A stretch of DNA of 12,045 nt from contig JADFKG010000051.1 in assembly GCA_022565075.1 (NCBI GenBank), positions 1 to 12,045 on the forward strand, given 5' to 3'. This DNA is from Chloroflexota bacterium (GTDB taxonomy: Bacteria; Chloroflexota; Dehalococcoidia; SM23-28-2; RBG-16-64-32). Each line of letters opens with the position of its first letter. Position 1 is the stretch's first letter. The position numbers and the translations under genes are program-made. The notes beneath the pieces are model-generated. The model was not told the origin of the DNA. It made no database searches and worked only from the letters and a program-made list of their open reading frames with translations. Shown here piece after piece: positions 1 to 8,362 of the stretch.

Positions 1-822
1 CGGGTGGATCAGGTCCTGGGCGATGTACTCCGACTGCTTGCCGAGAAAGAGCTCGTACCACTCGACGACGCTAACGCCGGCCTCGTCGCCGGCCTCGCGG
101 ATGATGTCGTTCAGGCCCTGCGGAAACGCGGTACCCTCTTGCCCTTCGAGCGACAGCACGCCCATTTCGTCAAGCACGGACGAGCCGCCGGAGAACGGAT
201 TGTAGATCGTCATCAGGAAGATCGGCGTGTCCGGCGCGGCTTCGATCAGGCGCTCCAGCGTCTGCGTCAGGTTCGATCGGTAGGCGGTGAGAGTGCTTTC
301 CAGGGCTTGCACGCAGGCTTCTCTCTGCAGCGCTTCGACCACGCTAGGGCAGTCTCCGGGGATGACGAGATCGAAGAAGATGTCGAGCAGGTCGTTGCCG
401 CCGATCTCCAGCGTGATCGCGCCGATCTCGTTGCCGGGCTCGTCGTCAGCCGCCCGAAGAGCGATCAGCCGCAGGGCCTCGTCCAGCGGTCCGCCGAACA
501 GCAGCTCGCGGCTGTCGTCGCCGGAGACACCGAGGTTGGAGAGGTCCCATTCCGGCAGCGCTGCGCCGACGAGGCCGACCCAGCCTCGCCCTGGCTCGTC
601 CGAGGCGCCGACGCCAACCGAAAGTGAGTCGCCGAGCGCCATGTAAAGCGGCCGTGGCCCGGCCGGTCTGGGCGTCGGCGTGGCGGTCGGTGACTCCGTG
701 ATCAGAGCGGCGGTCGGGAGTTCTGTCGCCGTCGAACCTGATGCTCCGTCGTCGCTGCCGCCGCCGCACGCCACGAGGAGGAGCACTGAGGTGGCGATGA
801 GGCCCGCGATCAGTCGAGGCAT
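1..822 (-). CDS. SGNH/GDSL-family hydrolase lipoprotein, 3' end cut by window
   Basis: Predicted secreted esterase/lipase-like hydrolase of the SGNH fold, anchored to the outer face of the membrane as a lipoprotein. Reading back from position 822 the frame stays open for 274 codons to the window edge. Residues 1-19 form a lipoprotein signal ending in the lipobox LVAC (Cys19). A low-complexity Ser/Thr/Pro/Ala linker of about 35 residues follows. Block I is ALGDSLSVG with nucleophile Ser66; block II lies around Gly98; block III is GGND (141-144); block V is D-L-I-H with Asp270 and His273. The catalytic set is therefore complete, and only a short C-terminus should be missing. The start lies 8 nt after the stop of the upstream membrane-protein gene, so it is probably translated from the ilvE transcript. 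No strong Shine-Dalgarno is visible. The substrate cannot be deduced. Confidence 0.88.
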   Translation of the reverse strand, partial: MPRLIAGLIATSVLLLVACGGGSDDGASGSTATELPTAALITESPTATPTPRPAGPRPLYMALGDSLSVGVGASDEPGRGWVGLVGAALPEWDLSNLGVSGDDSRELLFGGPLDEALRLIALRAADDEPGNEIGAITLEIGGNDLLDIFFDLVIPGDCPSVVEALQREACVQALESTLTAYRSNLTQTLERLIEAAPDTPIFLMTIYNPFSGGSSVLDEMGVLSLEGQEGTAFPQGLNDIIREAGDEAGVSVVEWYELFLGKQSEYIAQDLIHP

Positions 823-830
823 GAGGCGTG

Positions 831-1763
831 TTAGGCGTTGACGACGGCGACGATCGCGCCGATGAGGAAGAGCACCTGGAAGAACAGCGTTGCGCTGAGT
901 ACCAGGTAGGTCGCCGCTCGTTCCTTCCATTCGAATATCAGGCCCGCCAACAGGTTTACGATGAGGATCACGCTCGCGGTCGCAGGTATCGTCAGGATCT
1001 CGGAGCGTGCACGCAGCGTCGTGATGTCACCGACGGGCGGGAACTCGATCGTGATCTCGTTGTTCAGGTCAGGGTAGACGGCGAGCACGTAACCCCAAAG
1101 CGCGACGTTGACCGCGATCGCCGCCAGAGCCAGGTACTGCGCTATGCGGTCCGCCCAGATCGGGTGCGCGGCGATCGGCTCACGGTGGATCGTCGCCTGC
1201 GCCGGCCCCTCGCTGTCGTTGGCGCTCTGAAAGCGCTCGATCTCCCCGGCGAACCGTTCCGGGTCCTGCGGACTGAGCCCGTAGGCGACCGAAGCCGTGC
1301 GCACGTAGACGAGCTCTTGCGCGGAGCGGTGCGTGGAGAAGAAGACGACCGGCCCGATACCCTCAACATCGCCGCTGCCGATGTGGTAGCCCCACCAGCC
1401 TATGCCACTGATCCGCGGCCTCATCTCCGCCTTGCCGGGGGTCACGGCGGTGATCGACGACATCGGCAGAAAGTGCGTGACGGGCCCCCAGCGGATGGAG
1501 AGCCCCTGGTGGTCGAGCACGTAGCGCATGCTGGAACAGGCCCACGCCCAGAACCCGAACGCCGCCGCCAGCACCGCCAGCACGCCCGCGCCCAGGTACG
1601 CCAGGAACCCTGGCCACGAAGCCGGCCAGCTGAGCGCCCGCGCCAGCAGCGCCACAGCGAGCACCAGCGCGACCGTAAAGAGGGCTGTGCCGATGGCCGT
1701 TCCCGCCGCGCGGGAAGGCCGCTCGATCGTTAAGCCTTGACCTTTGAGTAGCAGGGTGTGCAC
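831..1763 (-). CDS. Membrane protein with bacterial PH-like domain and DUF1648-like segment
   Basis: Integral membrane protein of 310 residues and unknown function. Two hydrophobic helices (about 23-43 and 53-75) are followed by a soluble region (about 78-176) that reads like a bacterial pleckstrin-homology domain: it begins YVLDHQGLSIRWGP and is rich in beta strands. Three more helices follow (about 209-229, 258-278, 283-307). Between helices 3 and 4 is Y-P-D-L...I...F...G-D, which resembles the YPxLPxxIPxHF signature of DUF1648 proteins. The GTG start at 1763 overlaps the last 34 nt of ilvE in another frame. No ATG start or clear ribosome site offers a better choice, so translation is probably coupled. 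Family-level assignments are from motif recognition only. A role in membrane or envelope homeostasis is a guess from the fold. Confidence 0.8.
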   Translation of the reverse strand: MHTLLLKGQGLTIERPSRAAGTAIGTALFTVALVLAVALLARALSWPASWPGFLAYLGAGVLAVLAAAFGFWAWACSSMRYVLDHQGLSIRWGPVTHFLPMSSITAVTPGKAEMRPRISGIGWWGYHIGSGDVEGIGPVVFFSTHRSAQELVYVRTASVAYGLSPQDPERFAGEIERFQSANDSEGPAQATIHREPIAAHPIWADRIAQYLALAAIAVNVALWGYVLAVYPDLNNEITIEFPPVGDITTLRARSEILTIPATASVILIVNLLAGLIFEWKERAATYLVLSATLFFQVLFLIGAIVAVVNA

Positions 1764-2662
1764 CAGTCAGCGTATTTGGCGTTCTTGCCCGTGATGATCT
1801 CGAAGTAAAGCTTGACGAGGTCGGCGGTCACAGCGCCCATCTTGCCGTCGCCGATCGTCCGCCGGTCCAGCTCGACGACGGGCGTCACGTGGGCGGCCGT
1901 TCCCGTCATGAAGCATTCGTCGGCCGTGTACAGTTCCGTGCGGTCGATCTCCCGCTCGACGACCTCCAGCCCCAGCTCATCTCGCGCCAGAGTCATCACC
2001 GTGTCGCGGGTGATGCCGACGAGGATGTCGGACGAGGGCGGCGGCGTGATGATGCGGCCATCGATGACGACGAAGATATTCTCGCCGGAGCCTTCGGAGA
2101 TGTGGCCGCGCTCGTCCAGCATGATCGCCTCGTCGAAGCCGTTGAGCTGGGCCTCGGTCTTGGCCAGCGCGGAGTTGGCGTAGATGCCGGTGATCTTGGC
2201 CCGCGCCGGGATGCCCGTGTCGGCCACGCGCCGCCAGCTAGAAGTCTGGCAGCGGGCGCCCTTCTCGATGTCCAGGTAGGGCCCGAACGGCGCGATAAAG
2301 ATCAGGAAGTCGTCCTCCACGTCGTGCAGCCGCACGCCCAGCACCTCGCCGCTCTTGTAGGCCAGGGGCCGCAGGTAGACGTCCTCGTGGTAGCCGGACA
2401 TCTCCACCAGCTTCGTGACTAGCGAGATCAGCTCCTCCGTCTCGTACTGGAAGTCGATCTGCATGATCTTGCAGCTCTTGCGCAGCCGGTCGAAGTGCTC
2501 CCTTACGCGGAAGACGTAGACCTGCTCATCGTCTTCGTTCCAGTTGCCGCGGATCCCCTCGAATACGCCCGTACCGTAGTTGAACGCGTGCGTCATGATC
2601 CCGATCTTCGCCTCGGATAAAGGGACGATCTCTTTCTTAAAGTAGGCGTACGGCGTCGCCAT
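1730..2662 (-). CDS. ilvE: Branched-chain amino acid aminotransferase (fold-type IV)
   Basis: PLP-dependent cytoplasmic enzyme that interconverts Leu, Ile and Val with their 2-oxo acids, using glutamate/2-oxoglutarate as partner. It is the last step of branched-chain amino acid synthesis. The 310-residue protein has the usual length. Family landmarks are FNYGTGVFEGIRG (27-39), the PLP lysine Lys156 in ARAKITG, the block E-A-I-M-L-D-E-x-G-H-I-S-E-G-S-G-E-N (178-195), P-x-x-x-x-I-L-V-G-I-T-R-D (208-220) and the phosphate-binding segment F-M-T-G-T-A-A-H-V-T-P-V (251-262). The ATG start is supported by a strong ribosome site 9 nt upstream. It is the first gene of a probable three-gene minus-strand transcript. 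A D-amino-acid aminotransferase or aminodeoxychorismate lyase is less likely, given the length and the EGIRG and GTAA motifs. Confidence 0.95.
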   Translation of the reverse strand: MATPYAYFKKEIVPLSEAKIGIMTHAFNYGTGVFEGIRGNWNEDDEQVYVFRVREHFDRLRKSCKIMQIDFQYETEELISLVTKLVEMSGYHEDVYLRPLAYKSGEVLGVRLHDVEDDFLIFIAPFGPYLDIEKGARCQTSSWRRVADTGIPARAKITGIYANSALAKTEAQLNGFDEAIMLDERGHISEGSGENIFVVIDGRIITPPPSSDILVGITRDTVMTLARDELGLEVVEREIDRTELYTADECFMTGTAAHVTPVVELDRRTIGDGKMGAVTADLVKLYFEIITGKNAKYADWCTPCYSKVKA

Positions 2663-2671
2663 ATGAGGGAA

Positions 2672-2680
2672 CCACCTTCC
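2672..2680 (-). promoter_or_regulatory. Strong Shine-Dalgarno of ilvE
   Basis: On the minus strand this reads GGAAGGTGG, 9 nt before the ATG at 2662. It is among the best anti-16S matches in the window and fixes the ilvE start. Confidence 0.8.
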
Positions 2681-2697
2681 TGCGGAGATAGGCCAAC

Positions 2698-2727
2698 ATT
2701 ATAAGGACGCACGCGAATCCAGGGCAA
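2698..2727 (-). promoter_or_regulatory. Sigma70-type promoter of the ilvE operon
   Basis: On the minus strand there is TTGCCC (2722-2727), an 18-nt spacer and a perfect TATAAT (2698-2703). A start site near 2691 would leave a leader of about 28 nt containing the ilvE ribosome site. It is the only consensus-like promoter upstream of the ilvE, PH-protein and lipoprotein genes. No attenuator or T-box is visible in so short a leader. Confidence 0.7.
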
Positions 2728-2747
2728 ATTCGCGGGGGCGATCTGCC

Positions 2748-3434
2748 ATGCCCCTGTTCGATATCTCTTTTCGCTGCCCTACCATTCGCGTCGTGAGCGT
2801 TACGCCGCGACGCCGCAATCGTCAGTCAATGAGGCTACGCGATTACGACTACACGACCGCCGGAGCGTACTTCGTTACTGTCTGCACGCAAGAACGGCAG
2901 TGTTCACTCGAAGACCCAGTCTGGCAGTCGGTCGTGCGAACGGCCTGGAGGCGCGCTGTCTGCGGCGGAACCGAGCCGTCGCCTTACGATTTCGTGATCA
3001 TGCCGAACCACGTGCACGGAATCGCCTGGCTGCCGGCGGGCGCCCGTCGGCGTCCCACCGTGGTAGGGACGCAGCGCCCCGGTAACGATGGGTTGGTGGT
3101 CAGCGGAGTGGCGTTGGTGGGCGAACGGCGTTCCGATATTGGGTGCGCTGCGCCCCTACGTGCGCGCCTCAAGGCCGGTAGTCTTGGTGCCGTTGTGCGT
3201 GCGTTCAAGTCGGCGTCGACGGTCAGGATCAACCGCGTGCGTGGCACGCCGGGAGGTGCCGTCTGGCAGCGTAGCTACCACGACCGCATCATCAGGGACG
3301 AGGCGGAACTGGCTCGCGTCCGGCAGTACATCCTCGACAACCCGCTGAAGTGGGATGAGGACCGGAATAACCCCCACGACAGCGCGCGATCGCGCATGCT
3401 TAGTGGCTGGGCCGCTCGGCCGCGGGCGCTTTGA
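2748..3434 (+). CDS. REP-associated tyrosine transposase (RAYT, IS200-like Y1 family)
   Basis: Single-strand HUH endonuclease of the RAYT/TnpA-REP group, domesticated relatives of IS200/IS605 transposases that act on REP hairpins. Landmarks, numbered from the ATG at 2748: R-L-R-D-Y-D-Y-T-T-A-G-A-Y-F-V-T (29-44), the core M-P-N-H-V-H-G with the HxH metal pair His88/His90, G-S-L-G-A-V-V-R-A-F-K (144-154), W-Q-R-S-Y (173-177) and R-Q-Y-I-L-D-N-P (192-199). Tyr194 with Asn198 matches the catalytic Y-x-x-x-Q/N helix of this group. The first 15 residues are unlike family N-termini and no ribosome site is clear. GTG at 2793, giving a basic start just before the conserved RLRDYDY, is an alternative. 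Residues 106-138 are encoded by a REP-like inverted repeat. The 3' end overlaps the opposing gene by 35 nt. The frame is intact, so activity is possible. Confidence 0.88.
   Translation: MPLFDISFRCPTIRVVSVTPRRRNRQSMRLRDYDYTTAGAYFVTVCTQERQCSLEDPVWQSVVRTAWRRAVCGGTEPSPYDFVIMPNHVHGIAWLPAGARRRPTVVGTQRPGNDGLVVSGVALVGERRSDIGCAAPLRARLKAGSLGAVVRAFKSASTVRINRVRGTPGGAVWQRSYHDRIIRDEAELARVRQYILDNPLKWDEDRNNPHDSARSRMLSGWAARPRAL
3063..3159. repeat. REPIN-like inverted REP pair inside the RAYT gene
   Basis: The left unit GTAGGGACGCAGCGCCC (3063-3079) and the right unit GTGCGCTGCGCCCCTAC (3143-3159) are inverted and match at 15 of 17 positions. Each has the REP layout: a GTAG foot followed by a short palindrome (GGGCGC-a-GCGCCC in the ideal unit). 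The 97-bp span lies in the variable loop of the transposase between its HxH and Tyr motifs and keeps the frame. A second element of nearly the same length and ends lies at 7034-7131. Confidence 0.8.
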
Positions 3435-4113
3435 CCGCGCGGCCCAGCGTCTGCAGCATCAGCAGGCCCTTGCGCGTGTCGCTGGCGACTTTGGCCGGGT
3501 CGCTGTTCCTGACGCGGTACTGAAACAACCAGTAGTGCCACTCCGACAACTCAGCGAGTGATAGCCATTCCGAGTCGCCGCCGGCGCTCGCCTTGAACGT
3601 GCTGAGCAGCTCCGCGCTTGGCTTGCCGTAGATGCGCTGGAACGCCTCGTCTTCTACGTGACCGTTGTTGTCCCAGATGCGACTGGCGGCAAGCTCTTTG
3701 CGCACCTCTTCTTGCACAGCGACCTGGAGCAGCGCCTCAACCCGCACACCGTAGACGAAGTTGAGGTGCGGCTTGTACTTGGCGCCCAGCAGCGCCTCGA
3801 AATCGGCCTCGCCCGTTCGCAGGGGCAGCTTCTCGTGGAAGAGCAGCGCCTCCGCCTCGTCTTCGGGGATGAGGTCCGTCATCTCCTCACAGAGCCGCTC
3901 GGCCAGCAGCAGCCAGTCGAACGCCTCGCCGCCGACGAGGTAGTGAAAGTGACGCTCGTCCTTGGTCTCGCTGCTGAGAGGCCAGTTGCGGACGGCGTGG
4001 AGGAGCGCGTGAAACCAGTGCTGATCGCCGCTCTCCACCGAATCCCGCATCTCGCCGATGAGACGTTGCGCCTCCACACGGACGTCGTCGCTGGTATCAG
4101 TCGGTGGGCTCAT
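3400..4113 (-). CDS. Conserved-looking unknown protein downstream of secA
   Basis: A 237-residue soluble, mostly helical and acidic protein with no signal peptide or membrane segment. I do not recognise a named family. Features likely to be conserved are W-F-H-A-L-L-H-A-V-R-N-W-P (33-45), H-Y-L-V-G-G-E-A-F-D-W-L-L-L-A-E-R-L (57-74), K-Y-K-P-H-L-N-F-V-Y-G-V (112-123) and Y-W-L-F-Q-Y-R-V-R-N-S-D-P-A-K (194-208). The ATG at 4113 lies 6 nt after the secA stop, and the AGGA site overlaps that stop (TAGGA), so the two genes are probably coupled. The 3' end overlaps the opposing transposase gene by 35 nt. Its position suggests co-expression with SecA, but no functional link to secretion can be read from the sequence. 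Confidence 0.85.
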   Translation of the reverse strand: MSPPTDTSDDVRVEAQRLIGEMRDSVESGDQHWFHALLHAVRNWPLSSETKDERHFHYLVGGEAFDWLLLAERLCEEMTDLIPEDEAEALLFHEKLPLRTGEADFEALLGAKYKPHLNFVYGVRVEALLQVAVQEEVRKELAASRIWDNNGHVEDEAFQRIYGKPSAELLSTFKASAGGDSEWLSLAELSEWHYWLFQYRVRNSDPAKVASDTRKGLLMLQTLGRAVKAPAAERPSH

Positions 4114-4119
4114 GCGGTC

Positions 4120-6927
<2,808 letters not shown>

Positions 6928-6971
6928 TCGGGATCCTCATGCTCCTCCCCACCGCCGGCCCTCAACTGATG

Positions 6972-7002
6972 ATATGAGCGCCGCGATGGACGTACGAGTC
7001 AA
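6972..7002 (-). promoter_or_regulatory. Weak candidate secA promoter
   Basis: On the minus strand TTGACT (6997-7002) is followed 19 nt later by TCATAT (6972-6977), about 45 nt before the secA ATG. The -35 is good, but the -10 is poor and the spacing long. It lies just downstream of the REP pair at 7034-7131, which fits secA having its own start separate from prs. Confidence 0.3.
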
Positions 7003-7033
7003 TGATACCAGCAGGGTGGGTGACAGGATGGGG

Positions 7034-7131
7034 GTAGGGGCGCAGCGCCCACGATATCGCGATGGCGTTGGCAGGCGTGATCGTTGCCGGTGACGGACGC
7101 CGTTTCGAATACCAGGGCGCTGAGCCCCTAC
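7034..7131. repeat. REPIN-like inverted REP pair between prs and secA
   Basis: The left unit GTAGGGGCGCAGCGCCC (7034-7050) and the right unit GGGCGCTGAGCCCCTAC (7115-7131) are inverted and match at 16 of 17 positions. Each unit holds the palindrome GGGCGC-a-GCGCCC (one mismatch on the right) with a GTAG foot. The 98-bp span and its outer 17 nt nearly match the element at 3063-3159. The centres also align loosely through CGTTG, CGGCGTT-like and CGAAT/CGATAT-like blocks. In RNA from the prs side it would fold into a long hairpin that could protect or attenuate read-through into secA. Confidence 0.85.
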
Positions 7132-7155
7132 GGCGTCGGCTGCCTGGATGATCCG

Positions 7156-7183
7156 CCCTTGTCCCTTGCCCCCTGTCTCCTGT
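7156..7183. repeat. Four degenerate 7-bp tandem units
   Basis: The pyrimidine-rich run reads as CCCTTGT, CCCTTGC, CCCCTGT and CTCCTGT, consensus CCCYTGT. It lies between the prs stop and the REP pair. No reading frame or known element explains it. Confidence 0.55.
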
Positions 7184-7204
7184 GTTGGGTGGCGGGGTGC
7201 GGCG

Positions 7205-8173
7205 CTAGTGGTGCGCGCCGTTGAAGAGCGCGCCGACCGACTGGCCGGTGTGGATGCGGCGGATCGCTTCGCCGAGCAGCGGGGCCACGGAGAGCACGGT
7301 CATGTTCGGCAGCTGCTTCTCCGGCGGTATGGGGATCGTGTCCGTGAACACGATCTCGTTGATCGGCGACTTCTCGATCTGCGTGACAGCGTCGCCGGAG
7401 AGGATCGGGTGCGTGGCTGCGACGTAGACGCTCGTCGCGCCTCGCTCCACGACGACGTTCGCCGCGGCGACGAGCGTGCCGCCGGTCAGCACCTCGTCGT
7501 CGACGATGAGGACGTTACGGCCGTCGACGTCACCGATCAGCGTCGTCGCCTGAACCTTCTCGTTGTTGCCCAGCCGGCGCTTCTCGACGATCGCCAGCGG
7601 AGCGTCCAGGCGGTCGGCCATGCGGCGGGCGCCCTTCGCGCCGCCGGCGTCGGTGGCGACGACCGTGAGGTTCGGGAGCTTCTTCTCGGCGATGTAGTTG
7701 GAGAGCAGCGAGAGCGCGGTCAGCTCGTCGACCGGGATGTTGAAGAAGCCCTGGATCTGCCCGGCGTGCAGGTCGATCGTCAAGACACGGTCAGAGCCAG
7801 CGGTCTCCAGGAAGTTGGCGACGAGGCGGGCGGTGATCGGGACGCGCGGCTGGTCCTTCTTGTCGCTACGCGCGTACGGGTAATAGGGGAGAACGGCCGT
7901 GATCCGGCCGGCAGAGGCACGCCGCGCCGCGTCGATCATGATGAACAGCTCCATCAGCCGCGTGTTCACCGGCGAGCACATCGGTTGCAGGATGAACACG
8001 TCGCGGGCGCGGATGTTTTCTTTGAAGCGCACGAATATGTTCTCGTTCGAGAACTCGAACACCTCAGCCTTGCCGACATCCGTCTCCAGGTACGCGCAGA
8101 TATTCTGAGCCAGCGCCGGATGGGCGTTTCCGGTGAAGACCTTGAGATCCTGGAAGATGGGTGAATCAGCCAC
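7205..8173 (-). CDS. prs: Ribose-phosphate pyrophosphokinase (PRPP synthase)
   Basis: Cytoplasmic enzyme making PRPP from ribose 5-phosphate and ATP, for purine, pyrimidine, His, Trp and NAD synthesis. The 322 residues begin M-A-D-S-P-I-F-Q-D-L-K-V-F-T-G-N. Landmarks are F-S-N-E-N-I-F-V-R (41-49), the ATP-site stretch Y-Y-P-Y-A-R-S-D-K-K (97-106), R-V-P-I-T-A (110-115), D-L-H-A-G-Q-I-Q-G-F-F (134-144), the flexible-loop E-K-R-R (197-200) and the PRPP loop V-D-D-E-V-L-T-G-G-T (224-233). The usual third acidic residue of that loop (D in VDDMIDTGGT) is Leu here. GTG at 8173 starts exactly where family members begin; the frame continues upstream but lies antisense to ada there. The best ribosome site is GAGG, 11 nt upstream. 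It reads towards secA. Confidence 0.95.
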   Translation of the reverse strand: MADSPIFQDLKVFTGNAHPALAQNICAYLETDVGKAEVFEFSNENIFVRFKENIRARDVFILQPMCSPVNTRLMELFIMIDAARRASAGRITAVLPYYPYARSDKKDQPRVPITARLVANFLETAGSDRVLTIDLHAGQIQGFFNIPVDELTALSLLSNYIAEKKLPNLTVVATDAGGAKGARRMADRLDAPLAIVEKRRLGNNEKVQATTLIGDVDGRNVLIVDDEVLTGGTLVAAANVVVERGATSVYVAATHPILSGDAVTQIEKSPINEIVFTDTIPIPPEKQLPNMTVLSVAPLLGEAIRRIHTGQSVGALFNGAHH

Positions 8174-8188
8174 GGCGAGACCGGCCTC

Positions 8189-8217
8189 AAAATACAATAC
8201 TGACCACGCCTGAGCAA
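8189..8217 (-). promoter_or_regulatory. Candidate prs promoter
   Basis: On the minus strand TTGCTC (8212-8217), 17 nt, then TATTTT (8189-8194), only 15 nt before the GTG start. If used, the leader would be about 8 nt, making prs nearly leaderless. Alternatives further upstream cannot be excluded. Confidence 0.35.
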
Positions 8218-8235
8218 CCGCTGGCCGCCTCCCGA

Positions 8236-8264
8236 TTGACCGAGTCCACAAAGGCATGTACTGT
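8236..8264 (+). promoter_or_regulatory. Candidate ada promoter
   Basis: TTGACC (8236-8241), a 17-nt spacer and TACTGT (8259-8264). The -35 matches 5 of 6 consensus bases and the -10 only 3 of 6, as expected of a promoter needing an activator. A start near 8271 would leave a leader of about 90 nt holding two hairpin-forming sequences. Confidence 0.4.
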
Positions 8265-8289
8265 GTGGCTTCCACGCTCGCCCCGCCTT

Positions 8290-8312
8290 CCGCATTCGGT
8301 TGCCGAAAGCGG
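8290..8312. repeat. 23-bp interrupted palindrome in the ada leader
   Basis: Arms CCGCATTCGG (8290-8299) and CCGAAAGCGG (8303-8312) around TTG, with 9 of 10 positions paired. It could be an operator or an RNA hairpin ahead of ada. It includes AAAGCGGA (8306-8313), one base from the E. coli Ada-box core AAAGCGCA, but it lies downstream of the candidate promoter. Confidence 0.55.
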
Positions 8313-8330
8313 ATAGTCGGTCCTCCGCCG

Positions 8331-8354
8331 CCTCCGCTATCGTGCGGGTGGAGG
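8331..8354 (+). promoter_or_regulatory. Ada ribosome site within a possible hairpin
   Basis: The ribosome site GGAGGT (8350-8355) lies 7 nt before the ATG at 8363 and decides the start. Upstream CCTCCGC (8331-8337) can pair with GTGGAGG (8348-8354) across a 10-nt loop. A second CCTCCGCC at 8322-8329 can pair with 8347-8354. Ribosome-site occlusion is possible. CCTCC runs are common in GC-rich DNA, so chance pairing is plausible. Confidence 0.45.
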
Positions 8355-8362
8355 TATTCGAT

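Noticed and set aside
4..646. Plus-strand frames opposite the lipoprotein gene
   Set aside because: The minus-strand frame has a lipobox and the complete SGNH motif set; the plus frames have no recognisable features.
828..1733. Plus-strand frame of 301 codons opposite the PH-domain gene
   Set aside because: Arg/Asp-rich shadow of the membrane-protein gene, which has clear helices and operon context.
6928..7204. tRNA or small RNA gene between secA and prs
   Set aside because: No cloverleaf or CCA-type end was found. The structure there is explained by the REP pair.
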